Made by a program: the position numbers and the translations under genes. From Minwuia sp. (GTDB lineage: Bacteria; Pseudomonadota; Alphaproteobacteria; Minwuiales; Minwuiaceae), in NCBI GenBank assembly GCA_029210175.1, contig JARGPL010000027.1, positions 1 to 64,000 on the forward strand: a stretch of 64,000 bases of DNA, given 5' to 3'. A model generated the notes under the pieces. It saw only the letters and a list, made by a program, of their open reading frames with translations, did no database searches and was not told the DNA's origin. Each line of letters opens with the position of its first letter. The stretch's first letter is position 1. Below, piece by piece: positions 26,810 through 36,272 of the stretch.

Positions 26810-28081
26810 CTAACCGCCCTGACGTCGCACGTCCAGCGATGGCCGATTGTTCAAGGCATCCGGCACGAACCCCGCAGTCATCTTGTAGCGGCTGGACGTT
26901 TCCTCCAGCTCCGTCGCGCTGATGACCGTGTGAATGTCACTGAAGCCGTCCGGCGCCCGTTCCTCCACCAGTTGCATTACCTGCTCCGGTCCGTTGCCGC
27001 GATTGGCAAGAACGATCGCCGTTGCCGGCGGACGCCGTTCGGCATCAAAGCGCCGGAACGCATCCACCGGATCCCCAGCGGTCGCAAGATGAAACGCCAG
27101 GACCCGTGCATCGATGATCGACTGGGACGCACCGTTTGACCCGATGGGATACATCGGGTGGGCCGCGTCCCCTGCCAGGATCACCCGACCGAAGCACCAG
27201 GTCGGCACAGGGTCGCGGTCAACCATTGGAAATTCATAGATTGCCGGAGCCTGGCGGATGATGTCGGGCACATTCAGCCAACCGAAATCCCAGTCCTGAA
27301 ACGCGGGCAGGAAGCTCTCGACCTTGCCGGGACGGTTCCAGTCCTCGCGCGGCCAGGGGGTGTCGGTGGGATAGCGTATTTCGGCAATCCAGTTGACCAG
27401 CGACCGCCCCGTGTCATGCAAGGCCCTCGACACCGGATAGCAGACGAATTTCTGGTTCGCATGCCCGGCCATGACCATCGAGCGCCCGGTCAGGAAAGGT
27501 GGCCCCTCTGTCGTTGCCCGCCACAGCACGCAGCCGTTCCAGATCGGATCTCCCTCATCGGGATAGAACTGGCGACGCACTGTGGAATGGATGCCGTCGG
27601 CCGCGACCAGCAGATCACCTTCGACCTGGGTGTCTGCCCCACCACCGGCAGGATGCGTGAAGGTTGCCGTCACACCGGAATCGGTCTGCGTCAGCTGCGT
27701 GAATGCATGGCCGGTGCGGATGGCATCCGGGCCGAGCCGGGCACGTACCGCGTCCAGCAGAATCATCTGCAGATCGCCACGGGCAATGGAATATTGAGGC
27801 CAGTTGTATCCTGCATCCAGACCGCGGGGTTCCTGCCATATCCGCTGGCCATGGCGGTTCGCATAGATCAGTTCCGCGGTCGGGATCGCAACTGCCGCCA
27901 GCGCCTCACCCAGTCCGAGTTCAACCAGTTCGCGCACCGCATGGGGCAGCAGGTTGATACCGACGCCGAGCGCCCGCAGTTCGGGCACGGCCTCATATAC
28001 CGTGCAGGCGATGCCGGCCCTGTGCAGGCTCAACGCCGTGGAAAGGCCGCAGATGCCACCACCGACAATGATCACATGCAT
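26810..28081 (-). CDS. FAD-dependent monooxygenase (PHBH family)
   Basis: This 423-residue flavoprotein hydroxylase has the three group A motifs: GGGICGLSTAL at the N-terminus for FAD, the ADGIHSTVRR segment (DG motif) near residue 165, and GDAAHPMYPIGSNG near residue 290. It uses NAD(P)H and O2 to hydroxylate an aromatic or heterocyclic substrate that is not identified. Sequence flavour is like PhzS-type enzymes. The ATG at 28081 follows AAGGGTGAG; a GTG three codons upstream is an alternative. Confidence 0.9.
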   Translation of the reverse strand: MHVIIVGGGICGLSTALSLHRAGIACTVYEAVPELRALGVGINLLPHAVRELVELGLGEALAAVAIPTAELIYANRHGQRIWQEPRGLDAGYNWPQYSIARGDLQMILLDAVRARLGPDAIRTGHAFTQLTQTDSGVTATFTHPAGGGADTQVEGDLLVAADGIHSTVRRQFYPDEGDPIWNGCVLWRATTEGPPFLTGRSMVMAGHANQKFVCYPVSRALHDTGRSLVNWIAEIRYPTDTPWPREDWNRPGKVESFLPAFQDWDFGWLNVPDIIRQAPAIYEFPMVDRDPVPTWCFGRVILAGDAAHPMYPIGSNGASQSIIDARVLAFHLATAGDPVDAFRRFDAERRPPATAIVLANRGNGPEQVMQLVEERAPDGFSDIHTVISATELEETSSRYKMTAGFVPDALNNRPSLDVRRQGG

Positions 28082-28099
28082 GGCGCTCACCCTTTCCGG

Positions 28100-28600
28100 C
28101 TATTCGGCACCGAACAGACCCGCGACGGGCAACCAGCCCGCCCGCCCGTCAACATTGATACGGCACCATGCATCCTGGCAGGATTCCACCGTCACGATCA
28201 CCCTGCGTTCCAGATACATCACCACCGCACCCGCATCCGCTGCCTGGTCACGCACGGCGATCAGGTCTTCGCGCACCATTGCCGTGCGCCGTCCGGAAAG
28301 CAGGCCGGCATGCAACCAGCCCTCATCGCCCCAGGGGTCGCGGATCTCGCGCCAGTTGTCATGTTCACCAATGATCAACACGGGCAGATGCCTGCGCTGG
28401 TAGACCCAACGCACAGGATATTTCTGGCCCGGCCCTGCACGCAGGTTTGCCGTGCCTGCCTTTACGGAAACAAACCGCGGCAGGGGCAGCCCGGTGACAC
28501 TGCCGCGGGTCGCGGCGGCGTCTTCCACCGCACCAGCCGGTACCGTGGGCGCGGCTGTCGCCAGCAGCAGAAACAGACAAGTAAACAAGCGCAGCAGCAT
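28100..28600 (-). CDS. Secreted SH3 domain protein
   Basis: The 166-residue protein has a clear Sec signal peptide (MLLRLFTCLFLLLATAAP, cut near residue 24). Two bacterial SH3-like units follow (GTANLRAGPGQKYPVRWV near residue 48 and a second around 110-160 with CRINVDGRAGWLP). It is periplasmic, possibly binding the cell wall. It starts 64 bp after nfeD on the same strand, so it may be the tail of the stomatin operon. The upstream in-frame extension overlaps nfeD and was rejected. Confidence 0.82.
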   Translation of the reverse strand: MLLRLFTCLFLLLATAAPTVPAGAVEDAAATRGSVTGLPLPRFVSVKAGTANLRAGPGQKYPVRWVYQRRHLPVLIIGEHDNWREIRDPWGDEGWLHAGLLSGRRTAMVREDLIAVRDQAADAGAVVMYLERRVIVTVESCQDAWCRINVDGRAGWLPVAGLFGAE

Positions 28601-28664
28601 GATCAGACCCGTGACGGCAAAAGCGGTATCGCTGCCCCCGTCATGCCCTGCCCTGTCACAGGGC

Positions 28665-29117
28665 TCAAGCCTTCTCGACGACGAGGCAGGTACCATTGAT
28701 GGCGGTCACGCGCACCGACTCACCTGCGGCAAGGTCCGGGCCTTCGATCTGCCAGGTGGTGCCGCCGGTCTGCAGGCGCGATCCGCCATTCACGATCGCC
28801 TGTTGCAGCACATACTCCCGTCCTACCAGGTTCGTGCCCCGGCGGTTGAGGCCGGTATGGGTTGTCCTGATCGGCCGCCAGCGGAAATAGCGCCGCCCCA
28901 GAATCGTGGAAACCACGGACAGGACGGCAAACACGGCCAGCTGCACCTGCCAGCCGAAATCCGGGATGACCGCGACCAGAAGGCCGGTCACACCAGCGGC
29001 GATGCCGACCCAGAGGAAGAACGCCCCCGGTGCAGCAACTTCCACCACGATCAGGACGAGCCCGATACTGGCCCAGGTCCAGTGGCCATGATCCTGAAGC
29101 AGGTTGATGACGAACAT
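28665..29117 (-). CDS. NfeD family membrane protein
   Basis: The 150-residue protein has three to four N-terminal membrane segments (about residues 5-75) and a C-terminal OB-fold NfeD domain (GTNLVGREYVLQQAI, then WQIEGPDLAAGESVRV). NfeD proteins pair with SPFH/stomatin proteins in membrane quality control or lipid-domain organisation. It starts 3 bp after the stomatin-like gene, the standard arrangement. Confidence 0.92.
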   Translation of the reverse strand: MFVINLLQDHGHWTWASIGLVLIVVEVAAPGAFFLWVGIAAGVTGLLVAVIPDFGWQVQLAVFAVLSVVSTILGRRYFRWRPIRTTHTGLNRRGTNLVGREYVLQQAIVNGGSRLQTGGTTWQIEGPDLAAGESVRVTAINGTCLVVEKA

Positions 29118-29120
29118 CGG

Positions 29121-30107
29121 CTATTCCTGCACGCTGGGGACGCTGCCCGACTTCGTCGCGCGCTTGTCAGCCTGCTGCTGCATGGCCTCGCGCGCCAGTT
29201 CACTGACGCCGCCAATGGCGCCAATGACGCTGGATGCTTCCAGGGGCATGAAGAACATCTTCTGATTGGGAGATGTCGCGATACGCCCCAGGGCATCGAC
29301 GTATTTCTGCGCCACGAAGTAATTGATCGCCTGCACGTCACCTTCGGAAATGGCGACCGACACCATGCGCGTGGCCTCCGCCTCCGCCTGCGCCTCACGC
29401 TCGCGCGCCTCGGCGTCGCGAAACGCGGATTCGCGACGTCCCTCCGCTTCCAGGATCGCGGCCTGCTTGGCGCCGTCGGCACGCAGGATCGCCGCCTGCT
29501 TGTGGCCATCCGCCTGCAGGATGTCGGCACGCTTCTCACGCTCTGCCTTCATCTGCCGCGCCATGGAATCGATCAGATCTCGCGGCGGATTGATGTCCTT
29601 GATCTCGATCCGGGTGATCTTGATGCCCCAGGGATCCGTCGCCTGATCCACGACAGCCAGAAGACGGCTGTTGATCTCGTCCCGCTTCGACAACAGTTCA
29701 TCCAGATCCATGCCACCCATGACGGAGCGGATGTTGGTCATGGTCAGGTTCAGGATCGCGATTTCGAGTTGCCGCACTTCATAGGCTGCCTTTGGCGCAT
29801 CCATCACCTGAAAGAAGACAACACCATCGACCGCGACCATCGCGTTGTCCTTGGTGATGATCTCCTGCACCGGAACATCCATCACCTGTTCCATCATGTT
29901 CAGGCGACTGCCGACACGGTCGATGATCGGCAGGATCAGGTGCAGCCCCGGCGGCAAGGTGTTGGTGAAGCGACCGAACCGCTCCACGGTATATTCATTG
30001 CCCTGCGGCACCACCTTCACCGCAGCCATCACCAGCACGATGGCCAGAATGGCCAGGATGACGACGAAGATCGCGGACGCAGTGACCATGCTGAAAACCT
30101 CGGTCAT
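29121..30107 (-). CDS. SPFH domain/stomatin family protein (QmcA/paraslipin type)
   Basis: The 328-residue protein has one N-terminal membrane helix (about residues 8-28) and an SPFH domain ([20 protein letters not shown], then [15 protein letters not shown]). A long charged coiled coil at about 200-260 contains alanine/arginine/glutamate repeats. It forms large membrane-bound oligomers. It is adjacent to its usual NfeD partner and probably co-transcribed with the small gene upstream. Confidence 0.93.
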   Translation of the reverse strand: MTEVFSMVTASAIFVVILAILAIVLVMAAVKVVPQGNEYTVERFGRFTNTLPPGLHLILPIIDRVGSRLNMMEQVMDVPVQEIITKDNAMVAVDGVVFFQVMDAPKAAYEVRQLEIAILNLTMTNIRSVMGGMDLDELLSKRDEINSRLLAVVDQATDPWGIKITRIEIKDINPPRDLIDSMARQMKAEREKRADILQADGHKQAAILRADGAKQAAILEAEGRRESAFRDAEAREREAQAEAEATRMVSVAISEGDVQAINYFVAQKYVDALGRIATSPNQKMFFMPLEASSVIGAIGGVSELAREAMQQQADKRATKSGSVPSVQE

Positions 30108-30125
30108 TAAAAAGAATTCCCGTTT

Positions 30126-30401
30126 CTATTCGCCGTCCTTCACCCGGTTGGCGACGCGGCGGAGCAATCGCCCCGCGATCTCGGCATTCGATGCCTGTTC
30201 CCCGGCATGATGGCGGGCGGCTTCGAGGTCTTCCTGCAACAGCTGGCGCTGGCGCCGGGTTTCTTCCCCGGCCTTGCGGGCCGCGGTCCGCGCCCGCGGC
30301 ATCACTTCCTGCTGCGCCACATCCACTGCACGGGCGCGCAGTTCCGGGTTGCTCGCAATCCTGCGCGCAGCTTCCATCAGGATCGTGCGTACTATGGGCA
30401 T
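30126..30401 (-). CDS. Small helical protein of unknown function
   Basis: The 91-residue protein is highly charged and predicted almost fully helical (EAARRIASNPELRARAVDVA, then RRQRQLLQEDLEAARHH), with no signal peptide or membrane segment. No family was recognised. The ATG at 30401 is chosen because the frame upstream of it looks non-coding. It is 18 bp before the stomatin-like gene on the same strand, so it is likely part of that operon and may interact with the coiled coil. Confidence 0.7.
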   Translation of the reverse strand: MPIVRTILMEAARRIASNPELRARAVDVAQQEVMPRARTAARKAGEETRRQRQLLQEDLEAARHHAGEQASNAEIAGRLLRRVANRVKDGE

Positions 30402-30625
30402 CGTGTTGTCCCCGCCATTCACCAACCACTGAATCATCATATGGTGATCTGTGGACCATAAGGAACATTGCGTGACTGCTATTCGCATGCAAGAGAGTCC
30501 CTGCTGGGCGCTTCGATGCCAAGGGGGTGGTTCAATCTGCCTGGCTCATCGCCATATGCTGCAGATGGCCGGGCCGGGAGAAGCACGAGAATGAACGCCA
30601 CGCAGGCAAGGGGAAGCGTCCGTTG

Positions 30626-31606
30626 ATGATGTATCTGATGGTCGCGGCAGGGCTGGTCCTGCTGTTGGTCGGTGGTGAGGCGCTGGTCCGTGGTGCTGTT
30701 TCCCTGGCGGATCGCCTTGGGGTCTCGAGGCTGATCATCGGCCTGACGGTGGTGGCCTTCGGCACCTCAGCACCAGAACTGCTGGTCTGCATTCAGGCCG
30801 CGCTGGAGGATGCGCCCGGCATCGCCATCGGCAATGTCGTGGGGTCGAACATCGCCAACGTGCTGCTGGTCGTCGGCGCCCCTGCTCTTATCGCACCGTT
30901 CCTGTGCGAGCGCGCGGTCATGCGCCGTGAAGGGCTGGCCATGGTCGGTGCAACGCTGATCGTGATCGTCATTGCCTGGTTCGACGGCATCCGTTTCTGG
31001 CCGGGCCTGCTGTTGCTGGCCCTGTTGATCGGGTTTCTCTTCAACGCCTATCGCAACGCCCGCTCCGGCGGGGACAACAGTGTCGCTGACGAGGTGGCGG
31101 AGCTGGGCAACGGTGTACCGAACAATGGCCTGCTGATCACCGTGATGATGATCCTGGGTGTCGCCGGTCTGGTTGCCGGGTCCCATCTGCTGGTCGAGGG
31201 CGCGCGCGAGATTGCCGTTTCCGCCGGCGTGCCAGATGAAGTGATCGGCGTGACGCTGGTGGCCCTGGGCACATCCCTGCCCGAACTGGCAACATCGGTT
31301 GTCGCGGCATTCCGCAGGCATGGTGACGTGGCCATTGGCAACGTCCTCGGGTCGAACCTGTTCAATATCCTCGGCATCCTGGGCATCACGGCAATGGTCA
31401 GCCACATCCCCGTGCCAGCGCAGATGCTGCACTTTGATTTCTGGGTCATGCTCGGCGCGGCGCTGATCCTGTTCCCCTTCGCCTTTGCCAGGCTGCCGAT
31501 CGGGCGCGTTGCAGGCATCTTCTTCCTCGCCGCCTATGCGGGGTACGTCTACGCACAGTTCAACGGGCTGTCGGGCATGCCGATCGACAAGCTCGCCGGG
31601 CTCTGA
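30626..31606 (+). CDS. Calcium/sodium antiporter (CaCA family, YrbG-like)
   Basis: This 326-residue membrane protein has two inverted five-helix repeats. Each contains an alpha-repeat motif: GTSAPELLV and GSNIANVLLV in the first half, GTSLPELATSV and GSNLFNILGI in the second. These acidic and serine residues bind Na+/Ca2+. ATG at 30626 is preferred because AAGGGGA lies upstream and the protein then starts in the first helix; ATG at 30629 is equally possible. A pteridine-reductase-like gene follows after 2 bp. Confidence 0.93.
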   Translation: MMYLMVAAGLVLLLVGGEALVRGAVSLADRLGVSRLIIGLTVVAFGTSAPELLVCIQAALEDAPGIAIGNVVGSNIANVLLVVGAPALIAPFLCERAVMRREGLAMVGATLIVIVIAWFDGIRFWPGLLLLALLIGFLFNAYRNARSGGDNSVADEVAELGNGVPNNGLLITVMMILGVAGLVAGSHLLVEGAREIAVSAGVPDEVIGVTLVALGTSLPELATSVVAAFRRHGDVAIGNVLGSNLFNILGILGITAMVSHIPVPAQMLHFDFWVMLGAALILFPFAFARLPIGRVAGIFFLAAYAGYVYAQFNGLSGMPIDKLAGL

Positions 31607-31608
31607 CG

Positions 31609-32424
31609 ATGTCGGGCGACGTTTCCCATACCGACCCTGCGGAGGTACCGGCAACCACGGGCGCGTCTGCGGCGCTCATTACCGGTGGCGGCGTCCGTAT
31701 CGGGCGGGCAATCGCACTGCACCTGGCCAGGCAAGGTATCGATCTGGCGATCCACTATCGCAATTCCGCCGACGCGGCCGAACAGACGGCTGCCGATGCG
31801 CGCGCCCTCGGCGTCAGTGCCATCACGATTGCGGCAGACCTGGCAGACATGGATGCCACATCCACCCTGATCCCCAGGGCACAGGCGATTCTCGGCAAGC
31901 CGCTGGATCTGCTGGTCAACAATGCATCCCTGTTCGAGAACGACTCGATCAAGTCCCTGACGCTGCAGAGCCTGGACGCGCATCTTTCAGTCAACCTGAA
32001 GGCACCATTGCTGCTGGCGCAGGCCCTGGCGACGGCATTGCCGGAGGACCGGGGCGGCAACATCATCAACATCATTGACCAGCGCGTCTGGAAGCCGACG
32101 CCCTGGTTCGTGTCCTACACCCTGTCCAAGGCCGGGTTGTTGAGCCTGACGCAGACCTTGGCCATGGCCCTGGCACCGCGCATCAGGGTCAATGGCATCG
32201 GACCAGGACCCGTGCTGCCCAACGAGCGCCAGAGTGCCGAACAGTTTGACCGGCAATGGCAATCCACCCTGTTGCAACGCGGTGCCGAACCGGAGGAAAT
32301 CGCGGCGGCTGTCGGCTTTCTGCTGAACGCCCCGTCGATGACCGGGCAGATGCTGGCACTTGACGGTGGACAGTTCCTGCCCTGGCCACCTTTGACGCAG
32401 GATGTCGCAGACCTGGATGGTTGA
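31609..32424 (+). CDS. SDR oxidoreductase of the pteridine reductase (PTR1/FolM) type
   Basis: This 271-residue short-chain dehydrogenase has ITGGGVRIGRA at the cofactor site, NNASLF, and a catalytic set D-Y-K (NIIDQRVW, then YTLSK). Ordinary SDRs have serine where this has aspartate. The D-Y-K triad is the one described for PTR1-type pteridine reductases, which reduce biopterin or dihydrofolate with NADPH. It is tightly coupled to the antiporter gene. The pteridine substrate is inferred from the motif only. Confidence 0.85.
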   Translation: MSGDVSHTDPAEVPATTGASAALITGGGVRIGRAIALHLARQGIDLAIHYRNSADAAEQTAADARALGVSAITIAADLADMDATSTLIPRAQAILGKPLDLLVNNASLFENDSIKSLTLQSLDAHLSVNLKAPLLLAQALATALPEDRGGNIINIIDQRVWKPTPWFVSYTLSKAGLLSLTQTLAMALAPRIRVNGIGPGPVLPNERQSAEQFDRQWQSTLLQRGAEPEEIAAAVGFLLNAPSMTGQMLALDGGQFLPWPPLTQDVADLDG

Positions 32425-32790
32425 CTATCGGTGAGCCCTTGATTCCGCTGGGCTGGCGAAGTCCGGACCAGAATCGCTCAGACAAGTTGCGGAAATCCGT
32501 GAATACCCAGTTGACTCACCGGAAACGATTTGCACAAGCAGACCATCGCTTGTCGCCAAGCCCCCGAAACGCTTGAGTTTTTTTGTTTCAGTAAAACCGC
32601 ACCCATCTTTCTCGTTTGAAAACAATGGCTTGGCATTTTTTGCCTATTTCTTGATCAGCGTAATGAAAGCGTAATGATTACCGCCCCCTAGGCATCCTGT
32701 CGGAAATGCACCAACAAGGTTATCCACAGGAACTGGGGGCTGAATCAGATGGCGAAACCGCTGTGAACATTGCCTCGCCGACTTGCCGGA
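32425..32790. other. AT-rich convergent intergenic region with repeats and a DnaA box
   Basis: This 366-bp gap is much richer in A and T than its surroundings (especially 32570-32660). It contains a weak stem CAAGC/GCTTG followed by seven T (ending near 32584), probably the SDR terminator. It also has AGCGTAATGA twice at 11-bp spacing (32657-32666 and 32668-32677), GTAAT-N-ATTAC (32671-32681), and a perfect DnaA box TTATCCACA (32720-32728). No coding frame is convincing. Confidence 0.6.
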
Positions 32791-34215
32791 TTACTGAGCG
32801 GAAACCAGGCTCCGGGCTGTGTCTTCGATCAACGTCCACGCTGCCGTCACATGGCGTTCTGCCGTACGGGTCTGGCCAATGGATATCCGGATCGCGTATC
32901 GGCCCCTGACGCGGTTTGGCGTGAAGTAGGCTTCACCGGAATCATTCAGCGCATGCAGCAGGCGCTCATTGATCTCGTCACAGGCATCCGCGTCAGCGCC
33001 TGCCGGGCGAAACCGGAAATTGATCAGCGACAGCACGCGCGGCGCCATCATCTCGAAATCAGGTGCGGCGGAAATCGTCTGTTCCAGATCTTCCGCCATG
33101 GTGATATGCGCCCGCAGGATCTCCTGCAACCGCTCCACCCCGTAACTGCGGATGACGAACCAGAGCTTCAGCGCCCGGAACCGGCGGCCCAGCGGCACGC
33201 CCCAGTCCCGGTAATCGATGACCTGACGTCCTTCCCGGCTCTGCAGGAATGCCGCGTCGATCGCAAACGTCCGGATCAGCGCATCAGGGTCGCGGACGTA
33301 ATGCGCCGCGCAATCGAAGTTGGTCAGCAGCCACTTGTGTGGATTGAAGACCAGGCTGTCGACATGTCCCTGGCCCTCCAGCATCCAGCGGTGTTCCGGC
33401 AGGATCAGCGCGGAACCTGCCCAGGCCGCATCGACATGGAAGAAGATGCCGTGCTCGGCACAGATCTTCCCGATGGGCACCAGAGGGTCGACCGCCCCGA
33501 CCCCGGTGGCACCCAGCGAGGCGACAACGCAGGCTGGTCGGATACCGGCAGCCAGATCGGCGACGATGGCGGCGCGCAGTGCCTCCGGGCGCATGGCGAA
33601 TTGAGCGTCCGTTTCGATCTTGCGCACGAACTGGCGGCCATAGCCGGCGATCTTCGCGCCCTTTTCCGTCGCCGTATGGGTCTGGTCGGAGCAATAGACG
33701 GCCATGGGCGGGCCACCGGCCAGACCGTTCTCATTGGCGTCGCCCCCCGTCACCCGTTCCCGCGCCGTCAGCAGGGCGCACAGGATCGCGCCAGAGGCCG
33801 AATCCTGAATGACACCGTGGAACCCGTCCTCCAGCCCGATCATCTGCCGAACCCAGTCCAGTACCCGCGTCTCCATCTCCGTCGCGGCGGGGGATGTCTG
33901 CCACAGCATGCACTGCGCGCCGATGGTGGCTGTCAGCATTTCCGCCAGAACCGACGGCGGGCTGGAATTCGCCGGAAAGTAGGCAAAGAAGTTCGGATGC
34001 TGCCAGTGGGTGATCCCCGGCATGATGTCGCGATCGAAGTCCGCCATGATCTGGCGGATCGGCTCCCCCGTTTGTGGTGCGGTTCGCGGCAGCGTGGCAT
34101 CCACATCGCCCGGTGCGGTCTGGGCGCGCACGGGCAGGGTCTCCACGCGATCCATGTAGTCGGCCATCCAGTCCACCATCTGGTGGGCGTGGCTGCGAAA
34201 CTCATCAATATCCAT
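32791..34215 (-). CDS. PLP-dependent group II amino acid decarboxylase (DDC family)
   Basis: The 474-residue fold-type I PLP enzyme resembles aromatic-L-amino-acid decarboxylases. The N-terminal region has the EFRSHAHQMVDWMADY helix, a PNFFAYFPANSSPPS substrate loop lies near residue 80, and the PLP-binding lysine sits in FNPHKW near residue 300. It would decarboxylate tryptophan, tyrosine, DOPA or a related amino acid; the exact substrate is open. ATG at 34215 or 34221 is possible. It diverges from trxB. Confidence 0.92.
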   Translation of the reverse strand: MDIDEFRSHAHQMVDWMADYMDRVETLPVRAQTAPGDVDATLPRTAPQTGEPIRQIMADFDRDIMPGITHWQHPNFFAYFPANSSPPSVLAEMLTATIGAQCMLWQTSPAATEMETRVLDWVRQMIGLEDGFHGVIQDSASGAILCALLTARERVTGGDANENGLAGGPPMAVYCSDQTHTATEKGAKIAGYGRQFVRKIETDAQFAMRPEALRAAIVADLAAGIRPACVVASLGATGVGAVDPLVPIGKICAEHGIFFHVDAAWAGSALILPEHRWMLEGQGHVDSLVFNPHKWLLTNFDCAAHYVRDPDALIRTFAIDAAFLQSREGRQVIDYRDWGVPLGRRFRALKLWFVIRSYGVERLQEILRAHITMAEDLEQTISAAPDFEMMAPRVLSLINFRFRPAGADADACDEINERLLHALNDSGEAYFTPNRVRGRYAIRISIGQTRTAERHVTAAWTLIEDTARSLVSAQ

Positions 34216-34272
34216 TATCATCCGTATCCATGTTTCTGGCCGACACCCTGACGTGATCGCTGCAGCCGCAAC

Positions 34273-34301
34273 TTGACATGCGGGCGGGCGATGCGAAATA
34301 G
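34273..34301 (+). promoter_or_regulatory. Candidate sigma-70 promoter of trxB
   Basis: TTGACA (34273-34278) is followed after 17 nt by AAATAG, placing a start near 34308, about 24 nt before the trxB start codon. The -35 is perfect and the -10 is weak. Confidence 0.4.
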
Positions 34302-34331
34302 CTTGGGTCGCCACTTCATGAGGGAACAGCC

Positions 34332-35294
34332 ATGGCCGAGACGATACACACGAAAGTCCTGATCGTCGGGTCAGGCCCCGCCGGTTGCACCGCCGCAGTC
34401 TATGCCGCGCGCGCCGGGCTGGAGCCCGTCATGGTGCATGGCCTGCAGCCTGGCGGGCAGCTGACCATCACCACGGATGTCGAAAACTACCCGGGCTTTG
34501 CCGAGGTCATTCAGGGTCCCTGGCTGATGCAGCAGATGGAACAGCAGGCAGCGCACGTCGGCACCCGGATCATCAATGACATGATTGCGGAGATCGATCT
34601 CACCCGCCGTCCGTTCGTGGCCAGGGGCGACAATGGCGACAGCTACATCGCGGAAACGGTCGTCATCTCCACTGGTGCATCGGCCAAGTGGCTGGGGCTG
34701 GAGAGCGAGCAGAAGTTCCAGGGCTTTGGCGTATCGGCCTGTGCAACCTGCGACGGCTTTTTCTATCGTGGCAAGGAGGTCTGCGTAGTTGGTGGCGGCA
34801 ACACGGCAGCCGAAGAAGCGCTTTTCCTGACCAATTTCGCTTCCACGGTCTGGCTGATTCATCGCCGTGACTCATTGCGCGCCGAGAATATCCTGCAGCA
34901 GCGTGTCCTGAAGCACCCGAAGATAAGATGTGTCTGGGATCATGTTCTCGATGAGGTCCTGGGCGATACCGACCCGCTGGGTGTCACGGCCGTGCGCGTG
35001 CGCCACGTGGGCACGGGCGAGACGCGCGAAATTCCCATGCACGGCGTCTTCATCGCCATCGGGCATGATCCGAATACTGCCCTGTTCCGTGGCCAGGTCA
35101 CGATGGATGACGAAGGCTACATCCTCACCGCGCCCGACTCGACGGCCACGAACATCGCCGGCGTCTATGCCGCCGGGGACGTGCAGGACAAGACCTATCG
35201 CCAGGCCGTCACCGCTGCCGGCACCGGGTGCATGGCTGCACTCGAGGCCGAAAAGTTCATCGCCGAACACGCCCTTGCAGAAGCGGCTGAATAG
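34332..35294 (+). CDS. trxB: Thioredoxin-disulfide reductase
   Basis: The 320-residue flavoenzyme has the N-terminal FAD motif GSGPAGCTAA, the redox-active pair C137-A-T-C140 followed by DGFF, the NADPH motif GGGNTAAEEA and the C-terminal FAD segment GVYAAGDVQD. It transfers electrons from NADPH to thioredoxin in the cytosol. The LysR gene follows on the same strand after 87 bp, an arrangement I recall from other alphaproteobacteria. Confidence 0.97.
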   Translation: MAETIHTKVLIVGSGPAGCTAAVYAARAGLEPVMVHGLQPGGQLTITTDVENYPGFAEVIQGPWLMQQMEQQAAHVGTRIINDMIAEIDLTRRPFVARGDNGDSYIAETVVISTGASAKWLGLESEQKFQGFGVSACATCDGFFYRGKEVCVVGGGNTAAEEALFLTNFASTVWLIHRRDSLRAENILQQRVLKHPKIRCVWDHVLDEVLGDTDPLGVTAVRVRHVGTGETREIPMHGVFIAIGHDPNTALFRGQVTMDDEGYILTAPDSTATNIAGVYAAGDVQDKTYRQAVTAAGTGCMAALEAEKFIAEHALAEAAE

Positions 35295-35381
35295 GCACGC
35301 CAGGCGCGCATCGGGACCGCCAAACACGAAATCTTCCTGATTTCGCTTGTCGATTCCGTGGGGAAGGATATTTTCACCCCC

Positions 35382-36272
35382 ATGGATTGGGACAAATTGC
35401 GCATATTTCACACGGTTGCAGACGCCGGAAGCTTCACCCATGCGGGTGACCTTCTGAACCTCAGCCAGTCTGCAGTCAGCCGCCAGGTCAGTGCCCTGGA
35501 GGAAAGCCTGCGCACGACCCTGTTCCGTCGTCACGCCCGTGGCCTGATTCTGACCGAACAGGGCGAACTGCTCTATCAGACCGCGCGGGACGTCTTCGCA
35601 AAGCTTGCGATGGCAGAAGCCATGCTGACAGACGCCAAGGAAAAGCCTCGGGGCGAACTGAAGGTCTCCACCACCATTGGCCTGGGTTCGACCTGGCTGA
35701 CGCCGCGCATCCGGGAATTCATCGAGGCCTATCCCGACATCAACGTCAACATGGTGCTGACGGATGGGGAGGTCGATCTGACCATGCGGGAGGCGGATAT
35801 CGCCATCCGGCTCTGGCCGCCGACCCAGCCTGACCTGGTACAGCGCAAGCTGATGACGGTGCACTTCCACCTCTACGCGTCGCCCGATTACGTGAAGCGC
35901 CGGGGCATGCCGAAGACGCCGGAAGACCTGGACAAGCATGCGCTGATCGTCTACGGGGACGAGAGTCCCAATCCGGTGCGGGCCAGTGAATGGCTCATGG
36001 AACTGGGTGCGAACCCCGACAAGCCGCGTCGCCCGGTGCTGAAGGTCAACAATATCTACGGTCTGCTGCAGGCGGTGGAAAGCGGACTCGGTATCGGAGC
36101 CCTGCCGGATTACATCATCCAGGGTCACTCCCAGCCGGTGCGTGTACTGGACGATATCGCCGGGCCGAAATTCGATACTTTCTTCGTCTATCCGGAAGAG
36201 TTGCGGAACTCGAAACGGATCACCGTTTTCCGGGATTTCCTGATTCAGAAAGTTTCCGAGACCCGTTTCTGA
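35382..36272 (+). CDS. LysR family transcriptional regulator
   Basis: The 296-residue regulator has an N-terminal winged helix-turn-helix (FHTVADAGSFTHAGDLLNLS, then SAVSRQVSALE). A linker helix and a LysR substrate-binding domain follow, with GLGSTWLTPRIREFIEAYP near residue 100. It lies after trxB. The ATG at 35382 gives the usual MDWDKLRIFHTV start, but the nearest good ribosome binding site is 16 nt away, and a GTG eight codons upstream is an alternative. Targets are unknown; control of redox genes is only suggested by position. Confidence 0.9.
   Translation: MDWDKLRIFHTVADAGSFTHAGDLLNLSQSAVSRQVSALEESLRTTLFRRHARGLILTEQGELLYQTARDVFAKLAMAEAMLTDAKEKPRGELKVSTTIGLGSTWLTPRIREFIEAYPDINVNMVLTDGEVDLTMREADIAIRLWPPTQPDLVQRKLMTVHFHLYASPDYVKRRGMPKTPEDLDKHALIVYGDESPNPVRASEWLMELGANPDKPRRPVLKVNNIYGLLQAVESGLGIGALPDYIIQGHSQPVRVLDDIAGPKFDTFFVYPEELRNSKRITVFRDFLIQKVSETRF

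Noticed and set aside
32651-32728. Chromosomal replication origin
   Set aside because: Only one consensus DnaA box was found, flanking genes are not the usual origin neighbours, and no skew could be computed. It is kept only as an unexplained region.
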